DNA from: Bacillota bacterium
GTDB lineage: Bacteria; Bacillota; Clostridia; Christensenellales; SZUA-584
Assembly (NCBI GenBank): GCA_023410595.1
Contig: JAEYPO010000034.1
Span: forward strand, 1 to 64,000
Length of the DNA stretch: 64,000 nucleotides
Direction of reading: 5' to 3'
Below are positions 24,685 to 33,201 of the stretch, piece by piece. The notes below the pieces were generated by a model, which saw only the letters and a list, made by a program, of their open reading frames with translations, was not told the DNA's origin and did not search any database. Within the stretch, counting starts at the first letter, position 1. Each line of letters starts with the position of its first letter. The position numbers were made by a program, and so were the translations under genes.

Positions 24685-25548
24685 CTAGCTTTCTTCCCTG
24701 CCCGTATATACTTCATGCTTATGCCAGAGGTCTTCAAGCATCTCGAAGTTTTGCCTGAGACCGTCCTTTCTGCGCATGCCTACCACGAGTATCAGCGCGT
24801 TTATAACGCTTAAAGGGGCTACGAGTGAATCCACGAACAGGTTCATATCGGAGTTTACATACAGACAATCGTCCGCGATCTTCGCAAGGGGAGCCTGGTC
24901 GTTGTCTGTTATAGCGATAAGCTTAGCGCCGTTATTCTTAGAAAACACAGCGCCCTCCACCGTTCTTGATGAATATCTGGGAAAGCTTATGCCTATAACC
25001 AAATCGCCTTCCGACGCGTGCATGAGCTGCCCGAACACATCGCCTATACCGGAAATTACGAGCGTGACCGAGTCGATGATATAGTTCAAATAGTACCAGA
25101 AGAACTGCGCGAGCGGCTCGCTTGAGCGAAGCCCCATAATATACACCCTTCGTGCCGCGAGAATGGAATCAGCGACTTTCTCCACCATCTCGTAGTCAAG
25201 CACTTCCCTGACGTGGCGCAGGCTTGCGATATCGTTACGCAGCGACCAGCGCGCAAGCTCTTCTTCGCCCATGTCGGACCCAAGCCCCATACGCTGCACA
25301 TTCGTGAGTTTGTTTTTTATAAGTTCTTGCAGCTTCTTCTGAAGCTCGGGATAGCCTTCAAATCCGAGCGCGCACGCAAATCTTACTACGGTGGACTCGC
25401 TTACGCCTACGGTGTCCCCCAGCCTGGAAGCGGTGATAAACGCGGCGTTGTCATAGTGGTCGATAATATATGAAGCTATGGCCCTGTGGCCCTTGCTCAT
25501 CGAGCTTTTCTTCTCTTTAATGATTTTTAATATATCCCCGTCTTGCAT
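24685..25548 (-). CDS. MurR/RpiR-family transcriptional regulator
   Basis: A 287-residue regulator with an N-terminal RpiR helix-turn-helix (about 1-77, GDTVGVSESTVVRFACALGFEGYPELQKKL) and a C-terminal SIS phosphosugar-binding domain (about 125-260, VYIMGLRSSEPLAQF and GISFPRYSSRTVEGA). Such proteins sense sugar phosphates. The downstream flavoprotein begins immediately after its stop codon, so the two form a unit. No sugar-catabolic gene is adjacent, and the effector is unknown. Confidence 0.92.
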   Translation of the reverse strand: MQDGDILKIIKEKKSSMSKGHRAIASYIIDHYDNAAFITASRLGDTVGVSESTVVRFACALGFEGYPELQKKLQELIKNKLTNVQRMGLGSDMGEEELARWSLRNDIASLRHVREVLDYEMVEKVADSILAARRVYIMGLRSSEPLAQFFWYYLNYIIDSVTLVISGIGDVFGQLMHASEGDLVIGISFPRYSSRTVEGAVFSKNNGAKLIAITDNDQAPLAKIADDCLYVNSDMNLFVDSLVAPLSVINALILVVGMRRKDGLRQNFEMLEDLWHKHEVYTGREES

Positions 25549-25650
25549 AAAACCACCTCCGGTAAACAGCGCAAACGTAACGCCTTCACGATAAACATTA
25601 CATATTCCTATAAGCTGGGCATGCTAACGCTTATTTAGAATTATATCATG

Positions 25651-26433
25651 TTATTCAGAAAAATGAAATTTTAATTTTCCAATCATGCAATTAAGAGACT
25701 GTATCTGCCCGTTGTCCGTAAGGTCATATTTCAGCGGTGTAAGCGAAGCGTAGCCCGTGTGTACGGCGCAGACGTCCGTGTCATCGCTGCCGCTGCTCTT
25801 TATAAGCTCTCCGGCCATCCAGATATATTCGTTGCCCCGCGGGTCGTGCCTTACGTCCACCGCGTCTTCATATATCGTCCTTCCCTGGCGCGTAATCTTC
25901 ACGCCTTTTATCTCATTAAGAGGCAGGTCGGGTACGTTAAGATTATAAAGCACGCCGTCCGGCTGGGAATCAACAACGCCGCCGTCGATTATATCGAGCG
26001 CAAGCTGCGCCGCCGTTTCAAGGTGATTCGGGTAAAACGACGCTATGGATACTGCCATTGCACGGTAGCCCATTATAACGGCGTCCAGCGCGGCGGATAC
26101 CGTTCCGGAATACAACACGTCCGAGCCCATGTTGGCGCCGTGGTTAATACCCGATACAACCAGATCTACACCCGATTGCATAACGTGAGTTATACCTATC
26201 TTCGTACAGTCTACCGGCAGCCCGTCTACTTTATAACAGGATATTCCCTCCAGCCCGGCAGGTACGGCCTTTGAAACCCTAAGAGGCCTGTTTATAGTTA
26301 TGGAATGAGACGAAGCGCTTCGCTCGGAATCGGGCGCTACTACCGTTACCTCATGCTTTTTCGCCAGCTTTTCTGTAAGCGCTTTTATACCTTTTGCATG
26401 TATGCCGTCGTCATTGACAATTAAAATACGCAT
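25651..26433 (-). CDS. surE: 5'/3'-nucleotidase SurE
   Basis: Metal-dependent survival protein that dephosphorylates nucleoside 5'- and 3'-monophosphates. The 260 residues begin MRILIVNDDGIHAKGI with the metal-binding Asp pair, contain the SASSHSITI loop near 42 and SGINHGANMGSDVLYSGTV near 95. The ATG at 26433 is preferred over an upstream TTG: GGGGGT lies five bases before it and the promoter at 26452-26480 puts the RNA start next to the TTG. Confidence 0.96.
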   Translation of the reverse strand: MRILIVNDDGIHAKGIKALTEKLAKKHEVTVVAPDSERSASSHSITINRPLRVSKAVPAGLEGISCYKVDGLPVDCTKIGITHVMQSGVDLVVSGINHGANMGSDVLYSGTVSAALDAVIMGYRAMAVSIASFYPNHLETAAQLALDIIDGGVVDSQPDGVLYNLNVPDLPLNEIKGVKITRQGRTIYEDAVDVRHDPRGNEYIWMAGELIKSSGSDDTDVCAVHTGYASLTPLKYDLTDNGQIQSLNCMIGKLKFHFSE

Positions 26434-26451
26434 ATCTACCCCCAATGGATT

Positions 26452-26480
26452 ATTCTACAGGAGGTAAATATGCGTGTCAA
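26452..26480 (-). promoter_or_regulatory. surE promoter
   Basis: TTGACA (26475-26480), 17 bases, TAGAAT (26452-26457) on the minus strand. The predicted start near 26445 leaves a leader of only about 12 bases. Confidence 0.7.
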
Positions 26481-26509
26481 CGTGGTTATAAGTTTAAATC
26501 CATAATTTC

Positions 26510-27652
26510 TCAAGTAAACAGCCACCACACAAAAATGCGTTTCAGCGAGTTTCTGTAGTCAAGCACTTCAATGTCCTGCTTGATTATGGCGTCTACCCGT
26601 CCGATCTCCTGCCCGTCAAGCAATATGCGAAGGTATCCTACGGTATCGCCTTCTTTGAGTGGAGCCGATACGTTTTCCAGCAGCACAAGCTCTTTTTCCA
26701 GCGTGTTTTCCTTGCCCTTTTCAACAAGAGCGGAGAAGCCTTCCTTTGCATATACGTCCACATACGGCGAAGTACCGCCCGCTACCTGAAGGTTTTTAGC
26801 GAGTGTCTGGCCTTCCGTAACCAGCGTTTTTGCGGAAAAGCCCGCGTACGCATAGTCGAACGCTTTTCCGGCTTCGTCAAACCTCGTTGAGCTGTTGGGA
26901 GAACCCAGCGATATGAATATATACCTGCCCCCTCCGCGCTTTACCGTTGCCGCTATGCAATACCCCGCTGCCGGCGAGGAGCCTGTGCATATGCCGTCGC
27001 ATCCCGCGTAATACTTGACAAGCCTGTTCGTGTTCACCATTTCGGTCTCTCGGCCGTCGGGGTGCTTGTAGTTCTCCATCCAAATATTGCTCCAGTTTCT
27101 TGTCAGGTCGTACTTTACGAGTTCGCGGCAAACGGCGCCTATGTCGTGCGCGCTCATCGTCTGCCCTTCGGCATCCAGTCCCGTAGAGTTTTTAAAGTTC
27201 TGTGCTATGCCCATCACTTCGGCCTTTTTGTTCATCATCTCGACAAACGCATCTTCGCTGCCCGCCACCTTTTCAGCGAGTGCCGCGGTCGCATCGTTGG
27301 CGCTGCACACCGTAATGGCTTTGAGCAGGTCTTCGACGCTGTGCGTAGTGTTAGCGTCGAGAAACACCTGCGTACCGCCTTTTGCGGCCGCCTCTCTGCT
27401 TATCGTTACAGTGTCCTTAAGCGAGAGTCTTCCGCTTTTTTCAGCCTCGCAGAACAGCAGCAGCGACATCGTTTTTATGAGACTGGCGCACGGAAGCTGC
27501 GTGTCGGCGTCCTTTTCAAGCAGCACATTGCCCGAGCCCGCGTCTATCAATATATAGCTCTTTGCCTGCGATGTAATCGTTTCGGCATGCGCTGTAATTG
27601 AAAATGGAAATAGCATTATAAGCGCCAGCATCAAAACAACTGTTTTCTTCAT
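26510..27652 (-). CDS. DacF-like D-alanyl-D-alanine carboxypeptidase, KTG lysine replaced
   Basis: An exported penicillin-binding protein of the S11 peptidase family, 380 residues. The signal peptide is about residues 1-24 (ending SITAHAE). The nucleophile motif SLIK and the SAN motif (CSANDA) are present. The third motif, normally KTG in DGxKTGxT, reads DGICTGSS, so the general-base lysine is a cysteine. A PBP5-type C-terminal domain (about 285-360) and an amphipathic tail (RIFVWWLFT) follow. AAAGGTGG eight bases before the ATG supports this start over one eight codons upstream. Activity is uncertain; a binding or regulatory role is possible. Confidence 0.88.
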   Translation of the reverse strand: MKKTVVLMLALIMLFPFSITAHAETITSQAKSYILIDAGSGNVLLEKDADTQLPCASLIKTMSLLLFCEAEKSGRLSLKDTVTISREAAAKGGTQVFLDANTTHSVEDLLKAITVCSANDATAALAEKVAGSEDAFVEMMNKKAEVMGIAQNFKNSTGLDAEGQTMSAHDIGAVCRELVKYDLTRNWSNIWMENYKHPDGRETEMVNTNRLVKYYAGCDGICTGSSPAAGYCIAATVKRGGGRYIFISLGSPNSSTRFDEAGKAFDYAYAGFSAKTLVTEGQTLAKNLQVAGGTSPYVDVYAKEGFSALVEKGKENTLEKELVLLENVSAPLKEGDTVGYLRILLDGQEIGRVDAIIKQDIEVLDYRNSLKRIFVWWLFT

Positions 27653-27785
27653 ATTAATAACCACCTTTCGCTCCATATTGTTCCCAAAACCAAATTGAGT
27701 TTCGGGTTGACAATGTTAGTTTTTCCTGTGCAAAAACGATTATTCTGTAATCATTGCCCTTATCGTTTCTTTGCGATTGAGACGT

Positions 27786-27806
27786 AAAAAAAGAAGCAGC
27801 TTCTCA
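27786..27806 (-). terminator. Possible terminator after the hairpin array (minus strand)
   Basis: GAGAAG-ctg-CTTCTT followed by T residues (seven in the tract). The stem is short. It could end a punA transcript that includes the hairpin array. Confidence 0.5.
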
Positions 27807-27872
27807 GCTTGCTGACAAAGTTCCTATCTGAAAAATGAATAAAAATTTAAACTAAAACCCGAATATTAATAT

Positions 27873-28033
27873 GCCCTTCATCTGGACTCTGCCAGTGAAG
27901 GGCGAACGTTAATTTCATAAAATCCTCACAGAAGCGCCCAGCCACCCGTACCAGAGGTACAGGCTGGGCAAGGCCCGATGGCAAACGTGTATTTAGACGG
28001 TTTGTCATCGGACTGAGAAGCTTTTCAGCTTCT
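27873..28033. ncRNA. Candidate structured RNA, four consecutive hairpins
   Basis: H1: arms GCCCTTCA/TGAAGGGC with an inner CTGG/CCAG. H2: GCCCAGCC/GGCTGGGC with an inner GTACC/GGTAC. H3: 12-bp CCGATGGCAAAC/GTTTGTCATCGG with one G-T wobble when read on the plus strand. H4: 7-bp AGAAGCT/AGCTTCT, whose minus-strand loop is GAAA. The strand is unresolved: H3 favours plus, H4's GNRA loop and the T tract at 27786-27792 favour a minus-strand 3' region of punA. I do not recognise the family. Confidence 0.4.
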
Positions 28034-28052
28034 TAATTATTTGCGTTTATGT

Positions 28053-28874
28053 TTATTCAGCCTGACGCTTTATAAAACCGTCTATGAGCCTTTTGATATT
28101 GTCGGCCGCTATCTTGCCCGTCTCCATTACTTCCTCGTGAGAGAGCGGCTGATCAAGTATACCGGCCGCCATGTTGGTTATGCACGACATAGCCGCTGAA
28201 GAAACGCCCGCGTGCGCCGCCGCAGTTATTTCCGGCACAGACGACATGCCCACGGCGTCGGCACCCAAAAGACGCAGAGCCTTTATTTCAGCCGGAGTCT
28301 CAAACGACGGGCCTTTCATCATAGCGTATACGCCCGCTCTTACCTCGATTCCGTTTTCCTTTGCTGCGTCTTTGAGCGCGCCTATAAGCTTTTTGTCGTA
28401 CGCGTAGCTCATATCGGGAAAGCGCGGCCCGAACTCGTCAAGATTAGGCCCTGCAAGAGGATTCAAAAAAGTAAAGTTAATATGGTCTTCTATTATCATT
28501 ATATCGCCGGGGTTAAAGCCCGTGTTTACACCGCCCGCCGCGTTGGTTATAAGGAGCTTCTTTACGCCGAGCTTAATGAGCGCGCGCAGAGGTATAACTG
28601 TCTCCTCCGGCGTATAGCCTTCGTAGCAATGAAAACGCCCCTGCATGCAGACGATATTCACGCCGTATTTTTGACCGAACACCAGCTGCCCCGCATGGCC
28701 GGGCACCGTGGAAACGGGAAATCCCGGTATGTCCTTATAGGGTATTATCTCCGCCCCTGTCACCGTGTCCGCGTATCCTCCAAGCCCGCTGCCCAGCACC
28801 ACGCAAACTTCAGGCCTATTGTCGGTCCTGTCTTTTAACGAGTTATAAGCGCTGTATATCCTTTCAAGAATCAT
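28053..28874 (-). CDS. punA: Purine nucleoside phosphorylase (PNP class, punA/pnp type)
   Basis: Phosphorolysis of guanosine and inosine (and deoxy forms) to free base and ribose 1-phosphate. The 273 residues belong to the trimeric PNP family: VVLGSGLGGYAD (phosphate loop near 25), the QGRFHCYEGY segment, ITNAAGGVN near 114 and GADAVGMSSVPE near 210. The ATG at 28874 has AAAGGAT eight bases upstream; a longer frame would run into the end of deoB. It is cotranscribed with deoB, which converts the sugar phosphate it releases. Confidence 0.95.
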   Translation of the reverse strand: MILERIYSAYNSLKDRTDNRPEVCVVLGSGLGGYADTVTGAEIIPYKDIPGFPVSTVPGHAGQLVFGQKYGVNIVCMQGRFHCYEGYTPEETVIPLRALIKLGVKKLLITNAAGGVNTGFNPGDIMIIEDHINFTFLNPLAGPNLDEFGPRFPDMSYAYDKKLIGALKDAAKENGIEVRAGVYAMMKGPSFETPAEIKALRLLGADAVGMSSVPEITAAAHAGVSSAAMSCITNMAAGILDQPLSHEEVMETGKIAADNIKRLIDGFIKRQAE

Positions 28875-28879
28875 ATCTT

Positions 28880-30040
28880 TTATCCTTTCTTTATCTCGCT
28901 GCGGAACGATCTGCCCACAGTCCATTCTACGTTGAAAAATTCAGCCGCCGTCGCCGCGATGTCCGCAAACGAGCTGCGCGTTCCTATGTTGATGCCCGCC
29001 CTTACGCCCGCGCCGTAAACAAGTATCGGTATGTACTCGCGCGAGTGGTCCGTACTGTGCGTTGTCGGGTCGCAGCCGTGATCCGCGGTAAATACAATTA
29101 TGTCTTCAGGCATAAGCGCTTCCAGCAATTCCGGCACCCTTTTATCAAGAGCTTCGAGAGCCTGCCTGTAGCCTTCCACATTGTTGCGGTGACCGTAAAG
29201 CATATCAAAGTCCACAAGGTTCGTAAACACAAGGCCGTCGAAATCCTGCTTCATAAACTCTATTGTCGCCGTTATGCCGCTGTCATTGTCCGTAGTATGG
29301 CTGCTCTTTGTAAGCCCGACATTAGCGAATATGTCCTCTATCTTGCCTACTCCCGCTACCTCGTACCCCGCGCTTTTCAGCGCCGTGAGTATAGTCTTGC
29401 CAGGCGGCTCGAACGAAAAATCGCGCCGGTTCTTCGTCCTTACATAATTGCCTTCTTCTCCCGTAAACGGGCGGGCAATGACGCGCCCTACGGCAAGATC
29501 TCCCGTGAGCATCTCCCTCGCCTTTTTGCATATGTCGTACTGCTCGCTAAGCGGCACTACGTCTTCGTGCGCTGCTATCTGGAACACGCTGTCCGCCGAG
29601 GTGTAGACAATTAGTGCGCCTGTGTCCACATGCCGCTTTCCGAGCTCCTTTATTATCTCCGTGCCCGAAGCAGCGTAGTTGCCTATCGTCCCGCGCCCCA
29701 CGGCCTGCTCGAACCGCTCCATAAAGTCTTTGGGAAAACCGTGCGGAAAAGTTGGGAACGGTTTTTTCAACACGAGCCCCGCTATCTCAAAATGTCCGCC
29801 TGTAGTGTCCTTGCCAGGAAACACTTCCATTGCCCTGCCATAAGAGCCTATAACGTCTTTTTGCGGCAGACCGTCCACAAGGCGGCACATACCGAGCGCC
29901 GCAAGATTGTCCAGGTTTATGCCTTTTGAGCGCTCTATTATATGCCCCAGAGTATTAGAGCCCTCGTCGCCGAACTTTGCGGCATCGGGCAGCGCGCCTA
30001 TGCCTACGCTGTCCATAACGACAATAACGAATTTAGCCAT
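28880..30040 (-). CDS. deoB: Phosphopentomutase
   Basis: Interconverts ribose or deoxyribose 1-phosphate and 5-phosphate, linking nucleoside breakdown to central metabolism. The 386 residues are of the alkaline phosphatase superfamily, with metal-binding residues in VVMDSVGIGALPDA (N-terminus), the phosphorylated threonine in FPGKDTTGGHFE (near 85), and FTADHGCDPTTHSTDHSRE near the end. GGAGAG precedes the ATG. First gene of deoB-punA. Confidence 0.97.
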   Translation of the reverse strand: MAKFVIVVMDSVGIGALPDAAKFGDEGSNTLGHIIERSKGINLDNLAALGMCRLVDGLPQKDVIGSYGRAMEVFPGKDTTGGHFEIAGLVLKKPFPTFPHGFPKDFMERFEQAVGRGTIGNYAASGTEIIKELGKRHVDTGALIVYTSADSVFQIAAHEDVVPLSEQYDICKKAREMLTGDLAVGRVIARPFTGEEGNYVRTKNRRDFSFEPPGKTILTALKSAGYEVAGVGKIEDIFANVGLTKSSHTTDNDSGITATIEFMKQDFDGLVFTNLVDFDMLYGHRNNVEGYRQALEALDKRVPELLEALMPEDIIVFTADHGCDPTTHSTDHSREYIPILVYGAGVRAGINIGTRSSFADIAATAAEFFNVEWTVGRSFRSEIKKG

Positions 30041-30081
30041 TAAGCACTCTCCATAGTTTGATATGGCTTATTATACCACAG

Positions 30082-30115
30082 AAACAGCCCGGACATATAT
30101 TATTCGGACTGTTTT
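30082..30115 (-). terminator. Terminator of the ylxM-trmD operon
   Basis: Minus-strand AAACAGTCCG and CCGGGCTGTTT pair around an AT loop; the stem overlaps the trmD stop codon and separates it from deoB. Confidence 0.6.
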
Positions 30116-30834
30116 CCTGTAATGTATTCTATTTCGCTTTTTGTGAATATCGCTTTTGAAAGGAGTTCGGGGCGGCGCCGCGCCGTTTCAAGTATGGACA
30201 TGCGCCGCTGGTATGCGCTTACATTAGCATGGTGGCCTGATAACAGCACCTCGGGGACGCATAAGCCTTCAAACTCAGGCGGCCGCGTATATTGCGGATG
30301 CTCAAGCAGCGCGTCAGAAAACGACTCGGACGCCGCGGACTCGCTGTTCCCGAGAACGCCCTCCACAAGGCGGATGCATGAATCAACAAGCGCCATCGCC
30401 GCTATCTCTCCGCCTGTCAGCACAAAGTCGCCTATCGAGACTTCCATATCTATATGCATATTAAGCACCCGTTCGTCCACGCCCTCGTAATGCCCGCAGA
30501 GTATGTTGATGCATGTGTACCTGCTCAAGTCTACGACCAGTCCGTGTTTAAGCTGCCTGCCGCGCGGAGACATGTAAACGTTAATATACGGACGCTCGCA
30601 GCGAGATTCCACGTCGAGAAAGCACGCGTGAACGGGATCAGGTTTTAATACCATGCCCGACCCGCCTCCGAACGGATAGTCGTCGGCTCTTTTGTGCTTA
30701 TCCTTCGTGTACTCGCGTATGTCTATGGCGTTTATACCTATAAGCCCGGCCTTAATGGCCCTCGACCACATGCTGGAGCCCATCAAGGACTCAAACATTT
30801 CGGGGAACAGCGTTAATATGTTATATGTCGTCAT
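30100..30834 (-). CDS. trmD: tRNA (guanine-N1-)-methyltransferase
   Basis: Methylates G37 next to the anticodon, preventing +1 frameshifts. The 244 residues are of the SPOUT class with a deep trefoil knot: YPFGGGSGMVLKPDP (near 58), CGHYEGVDERV (near 113) and the SIGDFVLTGGE loop (near 132). The ATG at 30834 has GGAGGT eight bases upstream and overlaps the end of rimM by 14 bases. An upstream in-frame start would add 15 unrelated residues. rplS, often next, is not present. Confidence 0.97.
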   Translation of the reverse strand: MTTYNILTLFPEMFESLMGSSMWSRAIKAGLIGINAIDIREYTKDKHKRADDYPFGGGSGMVLKPDPVHACFLDVESRCERPYINVYMSPRGRQLKHGLVVDLSRYTCINILCGHYEGVDERVLNMHIDMEVSIGDFVLTGGEIAAMALVDSCIRLVEGVLGNSESAASESFSDALLEHPQYTRPPEFEGLCVPEVLLSGHHANVSAYQRRMSILETARRRPELLSKAIFTKSEIEYITGKQSE

Positions 30835-31333
30835 ATACCGCGACCTCCGCCAGTGCGGCGCCGTCCACCGTAATAACACGGTTTTTTATATCGACGTTTT
30901 TTATAACGCGCTTCAGCGCCGGAAACATGAAGCTTTTTTCTCCCTTTACGACGTATACATCCGCCGCGCCGTGCTGCAGCACGTCCTTGAGAACGCCCAT
31001 CTTTTTCCCAGACGTATCGGCCACCTTAAGCCCTATAAGGTCGAATATATAGTATTCTCCTTCGTCGGGGTTGGGCAGCTCGTGTTTATCTATGTACATG
31101 TACATGCCGCTTATGAGTTCGGCGTCGTTTCGCGTGTCGCAGCCCTCGATATGCAGGTACGCAAAAGGAGGCTCGAGACGCAGCGTTTCGAACGCTGTCT
31201 TCTTCATCGAGCCTTCCTTGTTTATATACGCGTAACCCCTTTCGCAGAACGCCTCGGGGTCGTCGGAAAAAATCTCGGCTTTAACGTCCCCGTTTATGCC
31301 CTGCGCTTTGAGTATCCTTGCAATCTCAATCAT
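30821..31333 (-). CDS. rimM: Ribosome maturation factor RimM
   Basis: Assists maturation of the 30S head region. The 170 residues contain the N-terminal beta-barrel (EIARILKAQGINGDVKAEIFSD) and the C-terminal PRC-barrel domain (YYIFDLIGLKVAD, then GAADVYVV). The family's usual GKPHGLRG motif reads LKAQGINGD. Its ATG overlaps the khpA stop by eight bases and its end overlaps trmD. Confidence 0.95.
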   Translation of the reverse strand: MIEIARILKAQGINGDVKAEIFSDDPEAFCERGYAYINKEGSMKKTAFETLRLEPPFAYLHIEGCDTRNDAELISGMYMYIDKHELPNPDEGEYYIFDLIGLKVADTSGKKMGVLKDVLQHGAADVYVVKGEKSFMFPALKRVIKNVDIKNRVITVDGAALAEVAVYDDI

Positions 31334-31562
31334 GTTCGACGATTTCTACGATGTATTTCTTTTTTGACCTCGACGAAGCCGCTTTGACGACGGCGCGTAT
31401 CGCTTTTGCTATTCTGCCCTGTTTTCCAATGACCTTGCCCATATCGTCGGGAGCGACCGAAAGCTCAAGCACAAAAGACTTTTCATTCTCTTTCTGCGTT
31501 ACGCTGACCTCTTCCGGTTTGTCTACAAGCGACTGCGCAATGTATTTTACAAGCTCTAGCAT
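31326..31562 (-). CDS. khpA: KH-domain RNA-binding protein KhpA
   Basis: A 78-residue single type II KH domain protein that pairs with KhpB/Jag in many Bacillota and affects cell elongation and RNA metabolism. The VAPDDMGKVIGKQGRIAKAIRAVVKAA segment holds the GxxG loop (GKQG). The start at 31562 has GGAG six bases upstream; four extra codons upstream start with TTG on top of that site. Located between rpsP and rimM as is standard. Confidence 0.95.
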   Translation of the reverse strand: MLELVKYIAQSLVDKPEEVSVTQKENEKSFVLELSVAPDDMGKVIGKQGRIAKAIRAVVKAASSRSKKKYIVEIVEHD

Positions 31563-31575
31563 ATAATACTCCAAA

Positions 31576-31815
31576 CTACTTAAGGACGCCGTTTTTCTTG
31601 AGCAGCGACCTTACGGTATCGGTAGGCTGTGCGCCGTTTTTAATCCAGTTCTGCGCTTTTTCGCCGTCAACGACGCATTTTTTCGACATAGGATCATAGT
31701 TGCCTATTTCCTCAATAAACCTGCCGTCCCTCGGCGCTCTCGCGTCTGCAACGACGATCCTGTAAAACGGAGCCTTTTTTGCGCCAATTCTTTTAAGTCT
31801 GATCTTTACCGCCAT
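31576..31815 (-). CDS. rpsP: 30S ribosomal protein S16
   Basis: A 79-residue small-subunit protein. The N-terminus MAVKIRLKRIGAKKAPFYRIVVADARAPRDGRFIEEIG is typical. The ATG at 31815 follows GGAGG at five bases. An upstream in-frame start would add 13 non-conserved residues. Part of the ffh-rpsP-khpA-rimM-trmD string. Confidence 0.98.
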   Translation of the reverse strand: MAVKIRLKRIGAKKAPFYRIVVADARAPRDGRFIEEIGNYDPMSKKCVVDGEKAQNWIKNGAQPTDTVRSLLKKNGVLK

Positions 31816-31884
31816 ATTTTCCTCCAAATATTTTTCTTGATTTATTTTAACCACATAAAGCTTTTAGCTTTTAGTGGCTTTTAG

Positions 31885-33201
31885 CTAGAAAGGCATCTTC
31901 ATCATGCCGCCTCTGCCGCGCTTGGACATGCTCTTTATCATCTTTGTCATCTGCTCGAACTGCCCGAGAAGCCTGTTAATATCCTGCACCTGCGTGCCGC
32001 TGCCGCGCGCTATCCTCTTCTTGCGGCTGCCGCCTATTATGGAAGGGTTCCTGCGTTCGGCGGGCGTCATGGATTTTATTATTGCTTCCGTGCGCGCCAT
32101 CTGCTTTTCGTCGACCTGCATGCCTGATAGCTTGTTTCCTCCCGGTATCATTGACAGCATATCGCCTATGTTGCCCATCTTTTTGAGCTGCCCCATCTGT
32201 TCAAGGAAGTCTTCCAGCGTAAATTCGGCCTTGCGCAGCTTCTTTTCGAGCGCGGCCGCTTTATCCATCTCAAAGCTCTGCTCGGCTTTTTCAATAAGAG
32301 AGAGCACGTCACCCATGCCGAGTATGCGGCCCGCCATCCTGTCGGGATGGAACACCTCTACGTCCTCAAGCTTTTCGCCTACACCCGCGAATTTTATAGG
32401 TTTGCCGGTAACAGCCTTAACGGATATTGCCGCGCCGCCTCTCGTGTCGCCGTCCAGCTTCGTAAGCACGACGCCGTCGAGCTCCAGACTTTCGTTGAAA
32501 GCGGCAGCGGCGTTTACGGCGTCCTGTCCGGTCATAGCGTCCACTACGAGCAGCTTCTCATGCGGCTTTATCGCGGAGTCCACGCGCTTTAGTTCTTCCA
32601 TCATGTCGCTGTCTATATGCAGCCTGCCCGCCGTATCTAGTATGAGTATATCGACAAGCTTTTTTTGAGCTTCTAAAAGCGCCTGCTTCGCAGTCAGCAC
32701 CGGGTCCTGCTGCCCGCGCTCAAAAAACATAGCGCCCGCGTTGCCCGCCACTATCTCAAGCTGTTTTATTGCAGCCGGGCGGTATATATCGAGAGCCGCG
32801 AGCATTACAGTTTTGCCCGTTTTGCCCCACATCTTAGCAAGTTTGCCGCACATCGTAGTTTTGCCTGAGCCCTGAAGGCCGCACATCATAACGATAGTGG
32901 GCGGATTGGAAGCAAAGTTAACGGCCGTGTGCTTCTCGCCCAGCGTTTTTACCATCTCGTCGCGTACTATCTTTATTACCTGCTGGCCGGGCGTGAGGCT
33001 TTTAAGCACTTCCTCGCCCACAGCCCTGTCCGTTACATTCTGTATAAAGCTCTTTACGACCTTGAAGTTAACGTCCGCCTCGAGCAGCACGAGTTTTACT
33101 TCGCGCATAGCGGCCTTTACGTCCACTTCCGTCAGCTTGCCTCTGTTTGTTATCTTCGAGAATACGTGCTGCAGTTTTTCGGAAAGGCCTTCAAACGCCA
33201 T
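31885..33201 (-). CDS. ffh: Signal recognition particle protein Ffh
   Basis: GTPase that binds 4.5S/SRP RNA and signal sequences and docks with FtsY. The 438 residues comprise the N and G domains (GLQGSGKTT near 108, DTAGR near 190, TKLDGDTRGG near 248) and the methionine-rich M domain (about 300-438, GNIGDMLSMIPGG and SKRGRGGMMKM at the tail). The ATG overlaps the end of ylxM by 11 bases. Confidence 0.98.
   Translation of the reverse strand: MAFEGLSEKLQHVFSKITNRGKLTEVDVKAAMREVKLVLLEADVNFKVVKSFIQNVTDRAVGEEVLKSLTPGQQVIKIVRDEMVKTLGEKHTAVNFASNPPTIVMMCGLQGSGKTTMCGKLAKMWGKTGKTVMLAALDIYRPAAIKQLEIVAGNAGAMFFERGQQDPVLTAKQALLEAQKKLVDILILDTAGRLHIDSDMMEELKRVDSAIKPHEKLLVVDAMTGQDAVNAAAAFNESLELDGVVLTKLDGDTRGGAAISVKAVTGKPIKFAGVGEKLEDVEVFHPDRMAGRILGMGDVLSLIEKAEQSFEMDKAAALEKKLRKAEFTLEDFLEQMGQLKKMGNIGDMLSMIPGGNKLSGMQVDEKQMARTEAIIKSMTPAERRNPSIIGGSRKKRIARGSGTQVQDINRLLGQFEQMTKMIKSMSKRGRGGMMKMPF

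Larger units (their letters stand above)
27653..28052. other. Hairpin-rich intergenic region between dacF and punA
   Basis: This 400-base non-coding stretch holds four strong hairpins (27873-27903, 27936-27969, 27975-28011, 28016-28033), described as a candidate RNA. On the minus strand it ends in a small stem with seven T residues at 27786-27804. The remainder is AT-rich and should carry the dacF promoter. No reading frame with a ribosome site is visible. Confidence 0.6.

Noticed and set aside
26469..26504. Plus-strand mini-frame of 11 codons behind GGAGGTAAAT
   Set aside because: The perfect ribosome-like site is better explained as the spacer of the surE promoter on the other strand; too short to support.
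27873..28033. CRISPR array or repeat array interpretation of the four hairpins
   Set aside because: The hairpins differ in sequence and size; there are no direct repeats or regular spacers.
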